64,000 nucleotides of DNA, from NCBI GenBank assembly GCA_947488605.1, contig CANKZJ010000003.1, positions 248,001-312,000 on the forward strand, given 5' to 3'. Position numbers and translations under genes: made by a program. The stretch is from an uncultured Paracoccaceae bacterium (GTDB lineage: Bacteria > Pseudomonadota > Alphaproteobacteria > Rhodobacterales > Rhodobacteraceae). Each line of letters starts with the position of its first letter. The stretch's first letter is position 1. This document shows, piece by piece, positions 37,109 to 47,556 of this stretch. Under the pieces are notes generated by a model. It saw only the letters and a list, made by a program, of their open reading frames with translations, was not told the origin of the DNA and did not search any database.

Positions 37109-38173
37109 TTAAGAGCGGTCAGCGATCATTTTGCCAACAAGCTTTGCAGTATAATTCACAATCGGCACGATGCGCCCGTAATTTAGCCGCGTTGGCCCGA
37201 TCACACCGACCGCGCCAATAATCTTCCGGTCGGCGTTCATATAAGGGGAAACGACGAGAGATGAACCCGATAAAGAGAACAATTTGTTTTCTGAGCCAAT
37301 AAAAATGCGCACACCCTCGCCTTCTTCGGCCAGATCGAGGAATTGTGCGATATCACGCTTACGCTCCAAGTCATCAAAAAGGGTCCGAATCCGTGCAAGA
37401 TCGCTTTCGTTTTCACCTTCTCCCAATAGGTTACCGCGCCCGCGAACGATCAATCGCTCGGTGGCTTCGCCTTCATTTTCCCATAGGGCGAACCCGTCAG
37501 CGATCAGTTCTGCTGCAAGCGTATCAATCTCTTGGCGCCTCGCTTTGATCTCACGGGAAATGACGCTGCCAAGCTCCGACAGCGTATGACCAGCAGCGAT
37601 AGCGTTTAAGAAGTTTGCGGCTTCGCGCATCGAAGACGGTGTTTGGCCCGGTGGCGGGGTGAAGACGCGGTTTTCGACATGGCCGTCACCAAAAACCAAC
37701 ACGACAAGAGCGCGGTCTTGGGAGAGAGAAACAAATTCGATATGTTTGATGGGCGCTTCGTGTTTAGGCGTCAAAACAAGGCTTGCACCATGTGTCACGC
37801 CAGAGAGCGCTTGGCCAACCTGGTCAAGCACAGAGGTTACGTCTTGGTCATTCGTTGTCAGTGTCCTGTCGATGGTTTCACGGTCTTTACCGTCAAGATC
37901 ACCAACCTCTAGCAAGCCATCGACGAACATGCGCAAACCCAGCTGTGTTGGGATGCGTCCAGCACTGACATGAGGACTACCCACCAACCCAAGAAATTCG
38001 AGATCTTGCATAACATTGCGAATTGTCGCCGCGCTGATCTTTTCCGAGAAATCCCGCGTTAGGGTCCGGGACCCCACAGGTGTGCCACTTTCGAGATATC
38101 CCTCCACCACACGACGAAAAACCTCGCGCGAGCGATCGTTCATTTCGTCGATATTTGGCGGTTGTTGGGTCAT
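37109..38173 (-). CDS. hrcA: Heat-inducible transcription repressor HrcA
   Basis: HrcA (354 aa) represses class I heat-shock genes by binding CIRCE. The N-terminal winged helix is visible: [20 protein letters not shown] and [34 protein letters not shown]. The C-terminal part ends in the family pattern [29 protein letters not shown] saw no CIRCE element in its upstream gap, so it may not regulate itself here. It is divergent from rph and leads into grpE. Confidence 0.97.
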   Translation of the reverse strand: MTQQPPNIDEMNDRSREVFRRVVEGYLESGTPVGSRTLTRDFSEKISAATIRNVMQDLEFLGLVGSPHVSAGRIPTQLGLRMFVDGLLEVGDLDGKDRETIDRTLTTNDQDVTSVLDQVGQALSGVTHGASLVLTPKHEAPIKHIEFVSLSQDRALVVLVFGDGHVENRVFTPPPGQTPSSMREAANFLNAIAAGHTLSELGSVISREIKARRQEIDTLAAELIADGFALWENEGEATERLIVRGRGNLLGEGENESDLARIRTLFDDLERKRDIAQFLDLAEEGEGVRIFIGSENKLFSLSGSSLVVSPYMNADRKIIGAVGVIGPTRLNYGRIVPIVNYTAKLVGKMIADRS

Positions 38174-38288
38174 CAGGTCCTCCGCTGAAGGCTGGGCAAT
38201 TAAAACGAAGTTCGCGCTTACGTCAATCGGGGTTGGATTTCATATGTGGGCAGCGTATCCCCGCAGTGCAACCGATAGGAGAGACCCC

Positions 38289-38996
38289 ATGCGTCCATCA
38301 GGCCGTCAAACGAACGAAATGCGCGAAGTTTCCATTGAAACCGGCGTAACGATGCATGCCGAGGGCTCTTGCCTGATTAAATGCGGGAACACCCATGTCT
38401 TGTGCACCGCAACGATTGATGAGCGGGTACCGCCATTCTTAAAGAACTCTGGCCTTGGGTGGGTGACTGCGGAATACGGCATGCTGCCACGTGCGACGAA
38501 CACACGCATGCGCCGCGAGGCAAAGAATGGACAATCCGGCCGCACGCAGGAGATTCAGCGCTTGATTGGCAGATCACTGCGGGCCGGTGTTGACCGTGTG
38601 GCACTGGGTGAGCGTCAGATTGTTGTGGACTGTGATGTTATTCAGGCCGATGGCGGGACGCGTTGTGCGTCTATCACGGGTGGTTGGGTTGCATTGAAAT
38701 TAGCAGTTCAGAAACTGATGAAGGCGGGTGATGTGATTTCTGATCCGTTGATTGACCCGGTTGCTGCGATTTCTTGCGGAATTTATGCAGGCCAAGAAGT
38801 GCTTGATCTGGATTATCCTGAAGATAGCGAAGCCGGTGTTGACGGGAACTTTGTCATGACTGGCGGAAAGCTGATTGAAATTCAGATGTCTGCGGAGGGA
38901 TCGACTTTTACCCGTGTGCAGATGGATGGATTGGTTGATCTGGCAGAAAAGGGTGTGTCTGAATTGACCGCAATCCAGATCGCAGCTGTTAGCTGA
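38289..38996 (+). CDS. rph: Ribonuclease PH
   Basis: RNase PH (235 aa) trims tRNA 3' ends by phosphorolysis. Family motifs include [18 protein letters not shown] at the start, [53 protein letters not shown] and the C-terminal [24 protein letters not shown] precedes the ATG at 38289; the frame upstream is antisense to hrcA. The rdgB start overlaps its stop (TGATG), a common alphaproteobacterial arrangement. Confidence 0.97.
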   Translation: MRPSGRQTNEMREVSIETGVTMHAEGSCLIKCGNTHVLCTATIDERVPPFLKNSGLGWVTAEYGMLPRATNTRMRREAKNGQSGRTQEIQRLIGRSLRAGVDRVALGERQIVVDCDVIQADGGTRCASITGGWVALKLAVQKLMKAGDVISDPLIDPVAAISCGIYAGQEVLDLDYPEDSEAGVDGNFVMTGGKLIEIQMSAEGSTFTRVQMDGLVDLAEKGVSELTAIQIAAVS

Positions 38997-39604
38997 TGCG
39001 GAAGTTCGCCGGCAAAGAACTGGTGATTGCGACCCATAACAATGGGAAGCTGGAAGAGATCGCTGATCTGTTGCGCCCTTACGGCGTGTCTTTGACGTCA
39101 AACGCGGATCACGGCCTCCCAGAGCCGGAAGAGACAGAAACCACCTTTGTGGGCAACGCGCGGATCAAGGCGCATGCGGCGGCAACAGCAACGGGGCTGC
39201 CTGCACTTTCGGACGACAGCGGTATTGAAATTGACGGTCTTGGCGGTGCGCCCGGTGTTTACACGGCGGATTGGGCGGAAACACCCAATGGCCGTGATTT
39301 TGAAATGGCAATGAAGCGGAGTTGGGCAGAGTTAGAGACTGTTTCTGCACCTTTTCCACGAACGGCAAGATTTTGTTGCACCCTCGTTTTAGCGTGGCCA
39401 GACGGCCATGACGAAGTTTTTCCCGGTATCATGCCCGGACAGATTGTTTGGCCTATGCGTGGTGACAAAGGTCATGGGTATGATCCCATTTTTCAACCAG
39501 ATGGCTATGACATCACCTTTGGTGAAATGGATCGTTGGGAGAAGAACAAGATCAGCCACCGGGCGGATGCATTTGCGAAACTGATCGCTGGTTGCTTTGC
39601 GTGA
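38996..39604 (+). CDS. rdgB: RdgB/HAM1 family non-canonical purine NTP pyrophosphatase
   Basis: A 202-residue house-cleaning enzyme that removes XTP, dITP and ITP from the nucleotide pool. It begins with LVIATHNNGKLEEIADLL and has ALSDDSGIEIDGLGGAPGVYTADWA, FPGIMPGQIVWPMRGDKGHGYDPIF and SHRADAFAKL, all typical. It is coupled to rph by an overlapping start and to hemW, whose start lies eight bases inside its end. Confidence 0.96.
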   Translation: MRKFAGKELVIATHNNGKLEEIADLLRPYGVSLTSNADHGLPEPEETETTFVGNARIKAHAAATATGLPALSDDSGIEIDGLGGAPGVYTADWAETPNGRDFEMAMKRSWAELETVSAPFPRTARFCCTLVLAWPDGHDEVFPGIMPGQIVWPMRGDKGHGYDPIFQPDGYDITFGEMDRWEKNKISHRADAFAKLIAGCFA

Positions 39605-40754
39605 GGATTGGGAAAACGGGGGCTTTGGTCTTTATATCCATTGGCCATTTTGCCAGGCAAAGTGCCCGTACTGCGATTTTAACTCGCATGTCGTCGCGCA
39701 TATCGATCAAGGCGCTTGGGCCAAAGCGTATGTAAGCGAAATTGAGCGGGTCGGTTCTCAAACGCAAGGCCGTGTGCTGCGATCGGTATTTTTTGGGGGC
39801 GGCACACCTAGTCTGATGGATCCAGACGTTGTTGACGCGATCCTCACAAAAGTGCGGGCAACATGGCCAATCGCCAACGATATCGAGGTCACGCTGGAAG
39901 CAAACCCTACTTCTGTCGAGGCAGGGCGTTTTACCGGCTATCGCGATGCTGGTGTTAATCGGGTGTCGATGGGAATTCAGGCCCTGAACGATAGGGATCT
40001 TAAGGCGCTGGGCCGACTGCACACTACCGCCGAGGCAATGTCAGCTTTTGAAACGGCGCGAAGTGTCTTTGATCGTGTGAGTTTTGATCTGATATATGCA
40101 CGCCAAGGGCAATCAATCGCTTCGTGGGAGGCGGAACTGCAGCGGGCGCTAAGCCTCGCTGTTGATCATCTGTCATTGTACCAACTGACGATTGAAAATG
40201 GCACGGCTTTCGGGGATCGCTATGCCGCTGGTAAACTCGCTGGATTGCCAAACGACGATGATGCCGCGGATATGTATGCGGTCACGCAGGATATCTGTGC
40301 GGCTGCGGGTTTCCATGGTTACGAAGTTTCAAACCATGCGCGATCTGGGTGTGAGAGCATCCACAACAAACTTTATTGGCGGTATGGCGACTATGCCGGG
40401 ATTGGGCCTGGCGCGCACGGTAGGTTGACGTTGCATGGTCAGCGTTATGCGACCGAAGCGCCACTTGCGCCCGGAGCTTGGCTTTCTCAAGTTCAAAGAA
40501 CCGGGAATGGTGACCTTAGCCGCGATGCCCTAAGCCATGACGAACAGTTTGCTGAGTTTCTGTTGATGGGGATGCGGCTACGGGATGGGGTTGAAATTAA
40601 CCGGTTTGCGCAACTATCAAATCCATTAATACATAATAAAATCCATAGTTTAGTTGATATGGGGATGGTTTCTCTTACGGATAACCGCTTGATGCTAACA
40701 CCTAAAGGCTACCCACTTCTAAATGCTGTCTTGCGCGAGCTTCTTGACGCCTAA
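39597..40754 (+). CDS. hemW: Radical SAM haem chaperone HemW (coproporphyrinogen III oxidase-like)
   Basis: A 385-residue radical SAM protein of the HemW family, formerly annotated as oxygen-independent coproporphyrinogen oxidase but now regarded as a haem-transfer protein. The cluster motif is CQAKCPYCDF, after GLYIHWPF, followed by SVFFGGGTPSLMDP and VNRVSMGIQALNDRDLKALGR. The Cys-Ser-Cys-type extension of true HemN is not seen. The only in-frame start before the conserved part is TTG at 39597, inside the end of rdgB, suggesting coupled translation. It converges on parB with a four-base overlap. Confidence 0.93.
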   Translation: MREDWENGGFGLYIHWPFCQAKCPYCDFNSHVVAHIDQGAWAKAYVSEIERVGSQTQGRVLRSVFFGGGTPSLMDPDVVDAILTKVRATWPIANDIEVTLEANPTSVEAGRFTGYRDAGVNRVSMGIQALNDRDLKALGRLHTTAEAMSAFETARSVFDRVSFDLIYARQGQSIASWEAELQRALSLAVDHLSLYQLTIENGTAFGDRYAAGKLAGLPNDDDAADMYAVTQDICAAAGFHGYEVSNHARSGCESIHNKLYWRYGDYAGIGPGAHGRLTLHGQRYATEAPLAPGAWLSQVQRTGNGDLSRDALSHDEQFAEFLLMGMRLRDGVEINRFAQLSNPLIHNKIHSLVDMGMVSLTDNRLMLTPKGYPLLNAVLRELLDA

Positions 40755-41638
40755 TTGCCAGACAGCGCGCGCAGTAGATCATCCAATTGGTCCAATGATT
40801 TATACCCGATGACCATTTTGCCACCCTCAGCACCAGATGGGTGATCGATGGTGACTTTCATACCCAAAGTTGCGGAAAGTTCGTTTTCGATTTGGACGGT
40901 GTCCGCATCCTTTGGCACAGGTGCGCCCGGAACCGAGCGCCGTTTGAGGGCTGGACCCTTCTTAACCAACTGCTCTGTTTCGCGGACCGATAGCTTGCGT
41001 TGAATAACTTCGCGCGCAAGCTCCACAGCACGCTCATTGCCAATCAATGCACGCGCATGGCCAGCGGTAAGTTGCCCACTTATCAAATATGTCTGCACTT
41101 CTTGCGGCAGGTTAAGGAGCCGCATCAGGTTTGCAATATGGCTCCGGCTTTTTCCAAGTGCTGCAGATAGCTTATCTTGTGTGTGTCCAAACTTTTCCAT
41201 CAACTGCTTGTAGCCGGCGGCCTCGTCGATCGGATTGAGGTCTGCGCGTTGAATGTTCTCGATGATCGCTATCTCTAGCACTTCGGTATCGTCATAAACC
41301 CGCACCAGAATAGGCACTTCGTGGAGTTTCGCCATCTGGGCTGCGCGCCAGCGCCGCTCCCCCGCTACGATTTCGTAGACCTGCGCATCCGTGGGGGATT
41401 TACGCACGATCAGCGGTTGGATGATTCCTTTTTCCGCAATGGATGACGAAAGCTCTTCGAGGGCGGCAGCATCAAAAGTGCGGCGCGGCTGATCGGGGTT
41501 TGGTTGTACCTGCTCTATTGGCACAACCAAATCTGGTCGCTTAGCCTGATTACTGGGCGCATCGTCGGCGGACACATCCGACATCAGCGCAGATAAGCCG
41601 CGCCCAAGGCCACGTGATTTGTTTGGTGTTCGTGCCAT
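40751..41638 (-). CDS. parB: Chromosome partitioning protein ParB
   Basis: ParB (295 aa) binds parS sites near the origin and spreads as a CTP-dependent clamp. It begins NKSRGLGRGLSALMSD, has the nuclease-like N domain with QVQPNPDQPRRTFD and the CTP-binding box VAGERRWRAAQMA, then a helix-turn-helix (LSAALGKSRSHIANLMRLLNLP) and a C-terminal dimer domain ending DQLDDLLRAL. It follows parA with a one-base overlap. Two perfect parS sites lie just upstream, at 43016 and 44925. Confidence 0.98.
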   Translation of the reverse strand: MARTPNKSRGLGRGLSALMSDVSADDAPSNQAKRPDLVVPIEQVQPNPDQPRRTFDAAALEELSSSIAEKGIIQPLIVRKSPTDAQVYEIVAGERRWRAAQMAKLHEVPILVRVYDDTEVLEIAIIENIQRADLNPIDEAAGYKQLMEKFGHTQDKLSAALGKSRSHIANLMRLLNLPQEVQTYLISGQLTAGHARALIGNERAVELAREVIQRKLSVRETEQLVKKGPALKRRSVPGAPVPKDADTVQIENELSATLGMKVTIDHPSGAEGGKMVIGYKSLDQLDDLLRALSGN

Positions 41639-42447
41639 TATGCGGCTCTCTTTTTCTTTGTACGTTCGATGACTTCACCCGCAAGTGCGCGATAAGCGGC
41701 ACTGCCTTTTGATGCACTGTCGTAGCTCAACACAGGAACCGAAAACGACGGCGCTTCGCTAAGGCGAACGTTTCGGGGAATGACAGTTTTGAATACCATA
41801 TCACCCATGTTTTCGCGCGCATCATCTTCGACCTGCAAGGAAAGGTTATTGCGCTGGTCATACATTGTAAGAGCGATACCTTCGATTCGTAGATCAGGGT
41901 TCGCTGTTTGCCGCACGTCGCGCACCGTAAGAATAAGTTGCGATAGCCCCTCCAACGCGAAGAATTCACTTTGCAAGGGAACGATGATGGAATGCGCTGC
42001 AACCATCGCGTTGACTGTCAATATATTGAGAGATGGCGGACAATCGATCAATATGTAGTCATAACCCAAGGCGAGCGCTGCATCTCCTCGCAGGACGTCG
42101 CGCAGTAAGAAGCTTCGTTTGGCGTTATCAACCAGCTCCAAATCGGCAGAGCTGAGGTCCGTCGTCGCGGGAATGATATCTAACCCATCAACAGTCGTTT
42201 TCTGAACTGCTTCGTCGATCGAGACCTCGCCAGACAGAAGGTCATATGTTGTCGCATCTCTTTTATCATAACCAATGCCGAGCCCGGTTGATGCGTTACC
42301 CTGTGGATCAAGGTCGATCAACAAAACCTTACTCTTCCGCTCGGCCAGTGCTGCACCAAGGTTGATTGTTGTTGTGGTTTTGCCAACGCCACCCTTTTGG
42401 TTCGCAATTGCGATAATGGCTGGGCCGGCTTGAGTATTATTGGCCAC
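41638..42447 (-). CDS. parA: Chromosome partitioning ATPase ParA
   Basis: ParA (269 aa) is the Walker-type ATPase that moves ParB-parS complexes on the nucleoid. The deviant Walker A is IANQKGGVGKTTTTINLG; Walker A' VLLIDLDPQGNASTGLG and Walker B YILIDCPPSLNILTVNA follow. AAAGGA lies nine bases before a GTG at 42447. The frame extends three codons to a TTG at 42456, which abuts the AAAGGA and is less likely. It overlaps the end of rsmG by 11 bases and parB by one. Confidence 0.97.
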   Translation of the reverse strand: MANNTQAGPAIIAIANQKGGVGKTTTTINLGAALAERKSKVLLIDLDPQGNASTGLGIGYDKRDATTYDLLSGEVSIDEAVQKTTVDGLDIIPATTDLSSADLELVDNAKRSFLLRDVLRGDAALALGYDYILIDCPPSLNILTVNAMVAAHSIIVPLQSEFFALEGLSQLILTVRDVRQTANPDLRIEGIALTMYDQRNNLSLQVEDDARENMGDMVFKTVIPRNVRLSEAPSFSVPVLSYDSASKGSAAYRALAGEVIERTKKKRAA

Positions 42448-43057
42448 GAGACGCAATCCTTTGAAGGGTCAATATTCGAGCATCAGGATCAGTGAAACTG
42501 GTGTGATCTTCAAGGTCAAACGTCCAGTCACGCTGCGCTTCGGCAATTTCTTGTCCAGCACGTTGACCTTTGTGGAGGAGAGCAACACCTGTTGCGCCAA
42601 TATGGCGGGAAATATGGGGGAGCAACCCAGATAGTGACGCTAAAGCACGCGCAGACACAATATCTGCATGTTGTTGAGGGACCGCTTCAATACGCTCTGC
42701 GAGAACTTTCGCGTTCAGATTAAGCTCGCGGACCGCTGTGCGTAGAAAAGTCGCCTTTCGAATGTCGCTTTCAATCAGGATAAATTGTGCCGCGGGTTGT
42801 TGGGCTTTACCCAAGATGGCCATTACGATTCCGGGAAACCCGCCTCCACTGCCCATATCCACCCATTTTGAGTAGGTTGCAGGGGCGAATTTATAGATCT
42901 GCACCGAATCGACGACATGCCTTTCCCAAATTTGCCCTGCATCAGATTTACTAATCAAATTGATCTTTAGGGTCCATTTAGCGACCAAAGACGCAAAACT
43001 CTCTAAATCTTGCAATGTTTCACGTGAAACATTAATGCCTGCTACTGACTCAAGCAT
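42437..43057 (-). CDS. rsmG: 16S rRNA (guanine-527-N7)-methyltransferase RsmG
   Basis: RsmG/GidB (206 aa) methylates G527 of 16S rRNA. It has the GidB pattern LVAKWTLKINLISKSDAGQIWERHVVDSVQI, SAM motif WVDMGSGGGFPGIVMAIL, and VSARALASLSGLLPHI. A perfect parS palindrome is embedded in codons 9-14, encoding part of INVSRETL, so the coding sequence must satisfy both uses. It lies three bases after mnmG and overlaps parA. Confidence 0.97.
   Translation of the reverse strand: MLESVAGINVSRETLQDLESFASLVAKWTLKINLISKSDAGQIWERHVVDSVQIYKFAPATYSKWVDMGSGGGFPGIVMAILGKAQQPAAQFILIESDIRKATFLRTAVRELNLNAKVLAERIEAVPQQHADIVSARALASLSGLLPHISRHIGATGVALLHKGQRAGQEIAEAQRDWTFDLEDHTSFTDPDARILTLQRIASRGQ
43016..43031. promoter_or_regulatory. 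parS centromere site inside rsmG
   Basis: TGTTTCACGTGAAACA is an exact 16-bp palindrome and the widely conserved bacterial parS sequence, the loading site for ParB. It lies in the 5' coding part of rsmG, about 1.4 kb from the parB start and about 5.4 kb from the putative origin. Confidence 0.95.
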
Positions 43058-43060
43058 TAA

Positions 43061-44941
43061 TCATGTGCCAGTTGCCTTGAGTTTAGCCTTTTTGGTCGCG
43101 CCAATAATCAACATCAAAGCTGCTGGCGTCATGCCTTCAATGCGACCAGCATGCGCTATTGTCGACGGACGGACCAACTTGAGCTTGTCAGCAAGCTCAT
43201 TTGAGAGACCTCTAATCTCTGCATAGTCCATATCCTCAGGTATCTCGTGCTTTTCGTCACGTTCCATCGCAGCAATATCACGCTCTTGCCGCGCTATGTA
43301 GTGCGCATAAAGCGCATCTCTTTTTACCTGATTTTGTATGTCTGACGAGATATCATCAACATTTTGGTTAAGTCGGGACAAATGAGTGAAGTCAAAGTCA
43401 GACAACGACAACGCATCAAGCGCCGTTTTCTTCGGTCCATCAGGATTCAACTTCACCCCGACACTTGCGATTTCCCTGGAGGTCAGATGAATTTTCTCAA
43501 GCGCATCTTTTGCCGCGCCAATTCCATCCATCTTTTCACTAAAGGATTCCCAGCGTTTTTCTTCAACGCATCCAATTTCATATCCGCGTTGGGTCAATCG
43601 TTGATCGGCATTGTCAGCCCGCAGTGACAAACGGAACTCCGCGCGTGACGTGAACATCCGGTATGGCTCTGAAACACCGCGCATGATCAAGTCATCAATC
43701 ATGACGCCAATGTAGGATTCGCGGCGGCTAAAGGTGATTGCTTCCTTACCCTGCGCGATCGCAGCTGCATTCAGGCCTGCAACCAATCCTTGCGCTGCTG
43801 CCTCCTCATATCCTGTCGTTCCGTTGATCTGTCCTGCTAAGTAAAGCCCCGGGACATCATGCAATTCCAGTGTCGGCCGCAACACACGCGGATCGACGTA
43901 ATCATATTCAATCGCATATCCGGGCTGCAAAATTGTAGCGTTTTCAAGACCATAGATCGAATGCACGTAATCACATTGGACCTCTTCGGGCAGCGAGGTC
44001 GAGATACCATTAGGATAGACTGTGTGGTCGTTCACACCTTCTGGTTCAAGAAAGATCTGATGGGAGGTCTTTTCAGCAAAGCGTACGATTTTGTCTTCTA
44101 TCGAAGGACAGTAGCGCGGTCCTACGCCATCGATGTGCCCGCCGTACATTGCCGATCTTTCTAGATTAGCACGGATGATGTCATGCGTTCGTTCGTTGGT
44201 ATGTGTGATGCCGCAATCGATTTGAGGTGCGTAGACCCCTTTTGACATAAAGGAAAACAGAACCGGATCATCGTCGCTGGGCTGTGCTTCAAGCTTGTCC
44301 CAAGCAATTGTACGCCCGTCCAACCTTGGCGGTGTACCTGTTTTTAAGCGCCCTAGTGGTAAACCAAAGCTATCCAACCGCTCTGCCATCTTAACGGACG
44401 GATCATCGCCCATACGTCCTCCCGGGCGCGATACATCACCGATATGGATAACGCCGCGTAGAAATGTTCCCGTGGTCAAGATCACACTTTGTGCTGTGAT
44501 TTCGCTTCCATCGCGCATCACAACGCCCGTAACGCGCCCACTATCCATCAACAGATCAGTCGCTTCGCCTTCGATAATTTGCAAATTTTTCAGCTTAGTA
44601 AGTTCTGACTGCATTTCTTTGCGATAGATTTGCCGGTCTGACTGGGCTCGGGGGCCCTGAACAGCAGGGCCTTTTCTACGGTTCAACAACCGAAACTGAA
44701 TACCCGCCTTGTCAGCAACCCGTCCCATGACACCGTCAAGCGCATCGATTTCGCGCACCAGATGCCCTTTGCCCAATCCACCAATTGCCGGGTTGCACGA
44801 CATCACGCCGATTGACGCTTTCGTCAATGTAATAAGGGCTGTGCGCGCACCCATCCGCGCAGATGCATGGGCTGCCTCAGCGCCCGCATGCCCACCACCA
44901 ATAACAATGACGTCGTAGTCATAATGTTTCACGTGAAACAC
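43061..44941 (-). CDS. mnmG: tRNA uridine-5-carboxymethylaminomethyl modification enzyme MnmG
   Basis: MnmG/GidA (626 aa) works with MnmE to modify the wobble uridine of several tRNAs. The FAD-binding [21 protein letters not shown] is at the N terminus, and signatures [34 protein letters not shown] and [21 protein letters not shown] follow. The first codon is GTG at 44941, and a second GTG three codons later has better spacing to GGGAG; both lie in the parS palindrome that overlaps the start. The mnmE-mnmG-rsmG-parA-parB order is conserved near many origins. Confidence 0.97.
   Translation of the reverse strand: MFHVKHYDYDVIVIGGGHAGAEAAHASARMGARTALITLTKASIGVMSCNPAIGGLGKGHLVREIDALDGVMGRVADKAGIQFRLLNRRKGPAVQGPRAQSDRQIYRKEMQSELTKLKNLQIIEGEATDLLMDSGRVTGVVMRDGSEITAQSVILTTGTFLRGVIHIGDVSRPGGRMGDDPSVKMAERLDSFGLPLGRLKTGTPPRLDGRTIAWDKLEAQPSDDDPVLFSFMSKGVYAPQIDCGITHTNERTHDIIRANLERSAMYGGHIDGVGPRYCPSIEDKIVRFAEKTSHQIFLEPEGVNDHTVYPNGISTSLPEEVQCDYVHSIYGLENATILQPGYAIEYDYVDPRVLRPTLELHDVPGLYLAGQINGTTGYEEAAAQGLVAGLNAAAIAQGKEAITFSRRESYIGVMIDDLIMRGVSEPYRMFTSRAEFRLSLRADNADQRLTQRGYEIGCVEEKRWESFSEKMDGIGAAKDALEKIHLTSREIASVGVKLNPDGPKKTALDALSLSDFDFTHLSRLNQNVDDISSDIQNQVKRDALYAHYIARQERDIAAMERDEKHEIPEDMDYAEIRGLSNELADKLKLVRPSTIAHAGRIEGMTPAALMLIIGATKKAKLKATGT
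44925..44940. promoter_or_regulatory. parS centromere site at the mnmG start
   Basis: A second exact copy of TGTTTCACGTGAAACA covers the first codons of mnmG (encoding FHVKH). It is 1.9 kb from the first copy and about 3.5 kb from the putative origin. With the ribosome binding site right beside it, ParB bound here could affect mnmG expression. Confidence 0.95.
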
Positions 44942-44944
44942 TCC

Positions 44945-46225
44945 CTACTTACCTATACAAAAACTAGAGAAAATCTCGTCAAGAACGTGCTCTACATCAA
45001 CACGGCCAACAATGCTATCCACCGCCCGAACAGCAGCGCGTAAATCCTCAGCTATTAAGTCAGTCATACCAGTCTCCGAGGCCATACCCGCCTGCGCATC
45101 GGACATATGCTCTATGGCGCGCAGCATCGCTACACGGTGCCGTTCACGGATCGCCACACCGATACTTCCGACCTTCTTTTGCAGTCGCCCTGAAACTTCA
45201 TTGATCAATGCATCAATGCCAGCCCCTGTTTTTCCAGACACGGCTAACCCACCAGAATCCGAAATATCTGACTTACTACGAACAAAAAGATCATCGGGTG
45301 TCTCATCGCCATGCATTAAAAACGAACTCTCCGACAAGTGAATTCGTAAATCAGCCTTGTCCGCACGTTCCTGCGCCCGCGCAACTCCAAGTCCCTCGAC
45401 GATATCTTCGGTTTCTCTGATCCCAGCAGTGTCCAGCAATGTGACGGGCAAGCCACCAAGATCCATCCGCACTTCAATCACGTCACGGGTTGTGCCTGCG
45501 ACCTCTGACGTAATCGCAACATCGCGGCCAGCAAGCCGATTGAGAAGCGTTGATTTCCCAACATTTGGCGCACCAATAATCGCAACCTCAAATCCGTCTC
45601 GAACCCTTTCAGCCATAATGACACCAGCAGCTTCGTGGTGCATTTCACGCGATACTTCAGACAGAAGCTCCATAACCTCCGGGCTCACATCAACGGGGAC
45701 GTCTTCGTCTGCAAAATCTATCGTGGCTTCCAGCAAGGCGGCAGCACGAATAAGCCGCGTGCGCCAACTCTCTGCGAGCTCACCCAATGCGCCTGAAAAT
45801 ACGCGAACGGCCTGTTTGCGTTGGCTCTCGGTTTCAGCATCAATCAGGTCTGCCAGACCTTCGATCTCTGCCAAATTCAACTTCCCATTCTCAAGCGCCC
45901 GCCGGGTGAACTCTCCAGCCTCGGCTTGCCGCAGCGATGGATCGTCTCCCAACGTCCGCAGGACAGCGCTCACCACTGCAGGGCTGCCATGCAACTGCAG
46001 CTCAACAACTTCTTCACCAGTGAAGCTTTTGCCAGCATCAAAGCGCAAGATCAGCGCTTCATCGAGCAAATCACCAGCGCCATCAAAAAGCTTACGGACA
46101 CCGCGACGTTTCGGGACATCATGCATCAGCTTGCCAACAGCCGCGATAGCTTGTGAACCAGACACGCGGATAACCGCGACGCCAGCCCGGCCTTGCGCAG
46201 TCGCCAAAGCAAATACTGTATCCAT
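44945..46225 (-). CDS. mnmE: tRNA modification GTPase MnmE
   Basis: MnmE/TrmE (426 aa) is the GTPase partner of MnmG. The N-terminal tetrahydrofolate-binding domain starts DTVFALATAQGRAGVAVIRVSG and contains GEFTRRALENGKLNLAEIEGLADLI. The G domain (about 210-360) has GAPNVGKSTLLNRLAG, TTRDVIEV and LLDTAGIRETED. The C terminus FCIGK carries the catalytic cysteine of the C-x-G-K motif. It is four bases upstream of mnmG and 29 bases downstream of rho. Confidence 0.97.
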   Translation of the reverse strand: MDTVFALATAQGRAGVAVIRVSGSQAIAAVGKLMHDVPKRRGVRKLFDGAGDLLDEALILRFDAGKSFTGEEVVELQLHGSPAVVSAVLRTLGDDPSLRQAEAGEFTRRALENGKLNLAEIEGLADLIDAETESQRKQAVRVFSGALGELAESWRTRLIRAAALLEATIDFADEDVPVDVSPEVMELLSEVSREMHHEAAGVIMAERVRDGFEVAIIGAPNVGKSTLLNRLAGRDVAITSEVAGTTRDVIEVRMDLGGLPVTLLDTAGIRETEDIVEGLGVARAQERADKADLRIHLSESSFLMHGDETPDDLFVRSKSDISDSGGLAVSGKTGAGIDALINEVSGRLQKKVGSIGVAIRERHRVAMLRAIEHMSDAQAGMASETGMTDLIAEDLRAAVRAVDSIVGRVDVEHVLDEIFSSFCIGK

Positions 46226-46254
46226 ATCTTAACTCATTGTTTTAGAACAATAAT

Positions 46255-47526
46255 TTAAGTGTTCATTGAATCGAAGAAGTCCGAATTCGTCTTGGTCTGC
46301 TTCAGCTTCCCGATCAAGAACTCAATCGCGTCTGTTGTTCCCATTGGGTTCAGGATGCGGCGTAAGACATACGTCTTCGCAAGGTCACCCTTTTCGACCA
46401 ACAGCTCTTCCTTACGCGTACCGGATTTCAGAATATCCATCGCCGGGAACACGCGCTTGTCTGCGACTTTGCGATCCAGAACAATTTCGCTGTTACCCGT
46501 ACCTTTAAATTCCTCAAAGATCACTTCGTCCATGCGCGAACCAGTATCGATCAGGGCTGTTGCAATGATCGTCAGTGACCCACCTTCTTCGATGTTACGG
46601 GCAGCACCAAAGAACCTTTTTGGGCGCTGCAGTGCGTTCGCATCGACACCACCAGTCAAAACCTTACCGGACGATGGCACGGTCGTGTTAAACGCACGGC
46701 CCAGACGCGTAATCGAGTCGAGCAAGATCACAACGTCGCGCTTATGCTCGACCAGGCGCTTGGCCTTTTCAATCACCATTTCTGATACAGCTACGTGACG
46801 CGTTGCGGGTTCATCAAACGTCGATGACACAACCTCGCCTTTCACAGACCGTTGCATGTCCGTGACTTCTTCGGGCCGCTCATCAATCAGCAAGACAATC
46901 AGATAGCACTCCGGGTGGTTCTTCTCGATTGAGTTTGCAATGTTCTGCAACAGAACTGTCTTACCAGTCCGTGGCGGTGCGACGATCAAAGACCGCTGCC
47001 CTTTGCCAATCGGTGCAACCAAATCGATGATCCGTGCAGAACGGTCTTTGATGGTCGGATCTTCAATCTCTAGCTTGAAACGTTCTTCTGGATAAAGCGG
47101 CGTCAGGTTATCAAAGGCAACTTTGTGTTTGGCTCGCTCCGGCTCTTCAAAGTTAATCTTCTCAACCGACATCAACGCAAAGTAACGCTCACTATCATTC
47201 GGCTCTTTCATGACACCTTCAACGGTATCACCCGTTCGCAATGAATGCTGGCGGATCATATCTGGCGAAACATAGATATCATCGGGGCCCGGCAGATAGT
47301 TCGCTTCTGGAGACCGCAAGAAACCAAAGCCATCTTGCAGGACTTCAAGCACGCCATCGCCGCCGATGACCCACTCTTCGTCAGCGCGTTCCTTCAGGAT
47401 CGCGAACATCATGTCGCCTTTGCGCATCGTAGACGCGTTTTCTATCTCCAACTCTTCGGCAAGAGACAAAAGATCTTTCGGGCTCTGCGCTTTGAGATCA
47501 GCAAGATTCAGACGGTGTTGGGTCAT
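46255..47526 (-). CDS. rho: Transcription termination factor Rho
   Basis: Rho (423 aa) is the hexameric RNA helicase that ends transcription. It has the N-terminal [39 protein letters not shown], the RNA-binding cold-shock-like domain with [23 protein letters not shown], Walker [23 protein letters not shown], and [15 protein letters not shown]. The start is ATG 47526; the frame upstream to 47610 lies in a 119-bp leader and is not Rho-like. No good ribosome binding site is close to this ATG; the nearest purine-rich stretch is the loop and stem of a small hairpin about 15 bases upstream. Confidence 0.97.
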   Translation of the reverse strand: MTQHRLNLADLKAQSPKDLLSLAEELEIENASTMRKGDMMFAILKERADEEWVIGGDGVLEVLQDGFGFLRSPEANYLPGPDDIYVSPDMIRQHSLRTGDTVEGVMKEPNDSERYFALMSVEKINFEEPERAKHKVAFDNLTPLYPEERFKLEIEDPTIKDRSARIIDLVAPIGKGQRSLIVAPPRTGKTVLLQNIANSIEKNHPECYLIVLLIDERPEEVTDMQRSVKGEVVSSTFDEPATRHVAVSEMVIEKAKRLVEHKRDVVILLDSITRLGRAFNTTVPSSGKVLTGGVDANALQRPKRFFGAARNIEEGGSLTIIATALIDTGSRMDEVIFEEFKGTGNSEIVLDRKVADKRVFPAMDILKSGTRKEELLVEKGDLAKTYVLRRILNPMGTTDAIEFLIGKLKQTKTNSDFFDSMNT

Positions 47527-47540
47527 ATATAAAACCAGTA

Positions 47541-47556
47541 CCAACCTCTCGGTCGG
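47541..47556 (-). promoter_or_regulatory. Small GNRA-capped hairpin in the rho leader
   Basis: In the minus-strand RNA, CCGACC and GGUUGG pair (one G-U) around the tetraloop GAGA, 14 bases before the rho start codon. The AGAGG in loop and stem is the only purine-rich stretch near the start. This could hold down translation or bind a factor; Rho expression is self-regulated in other bacteria. The function is inferred. Confidence 0.35.

Noticed and set aside
38174..38288. CIRCE operator between hrcA and rph
   Set aside because: I looked for TTAGCACTC-N9-GAGTGCTAA and found nothing close to it.
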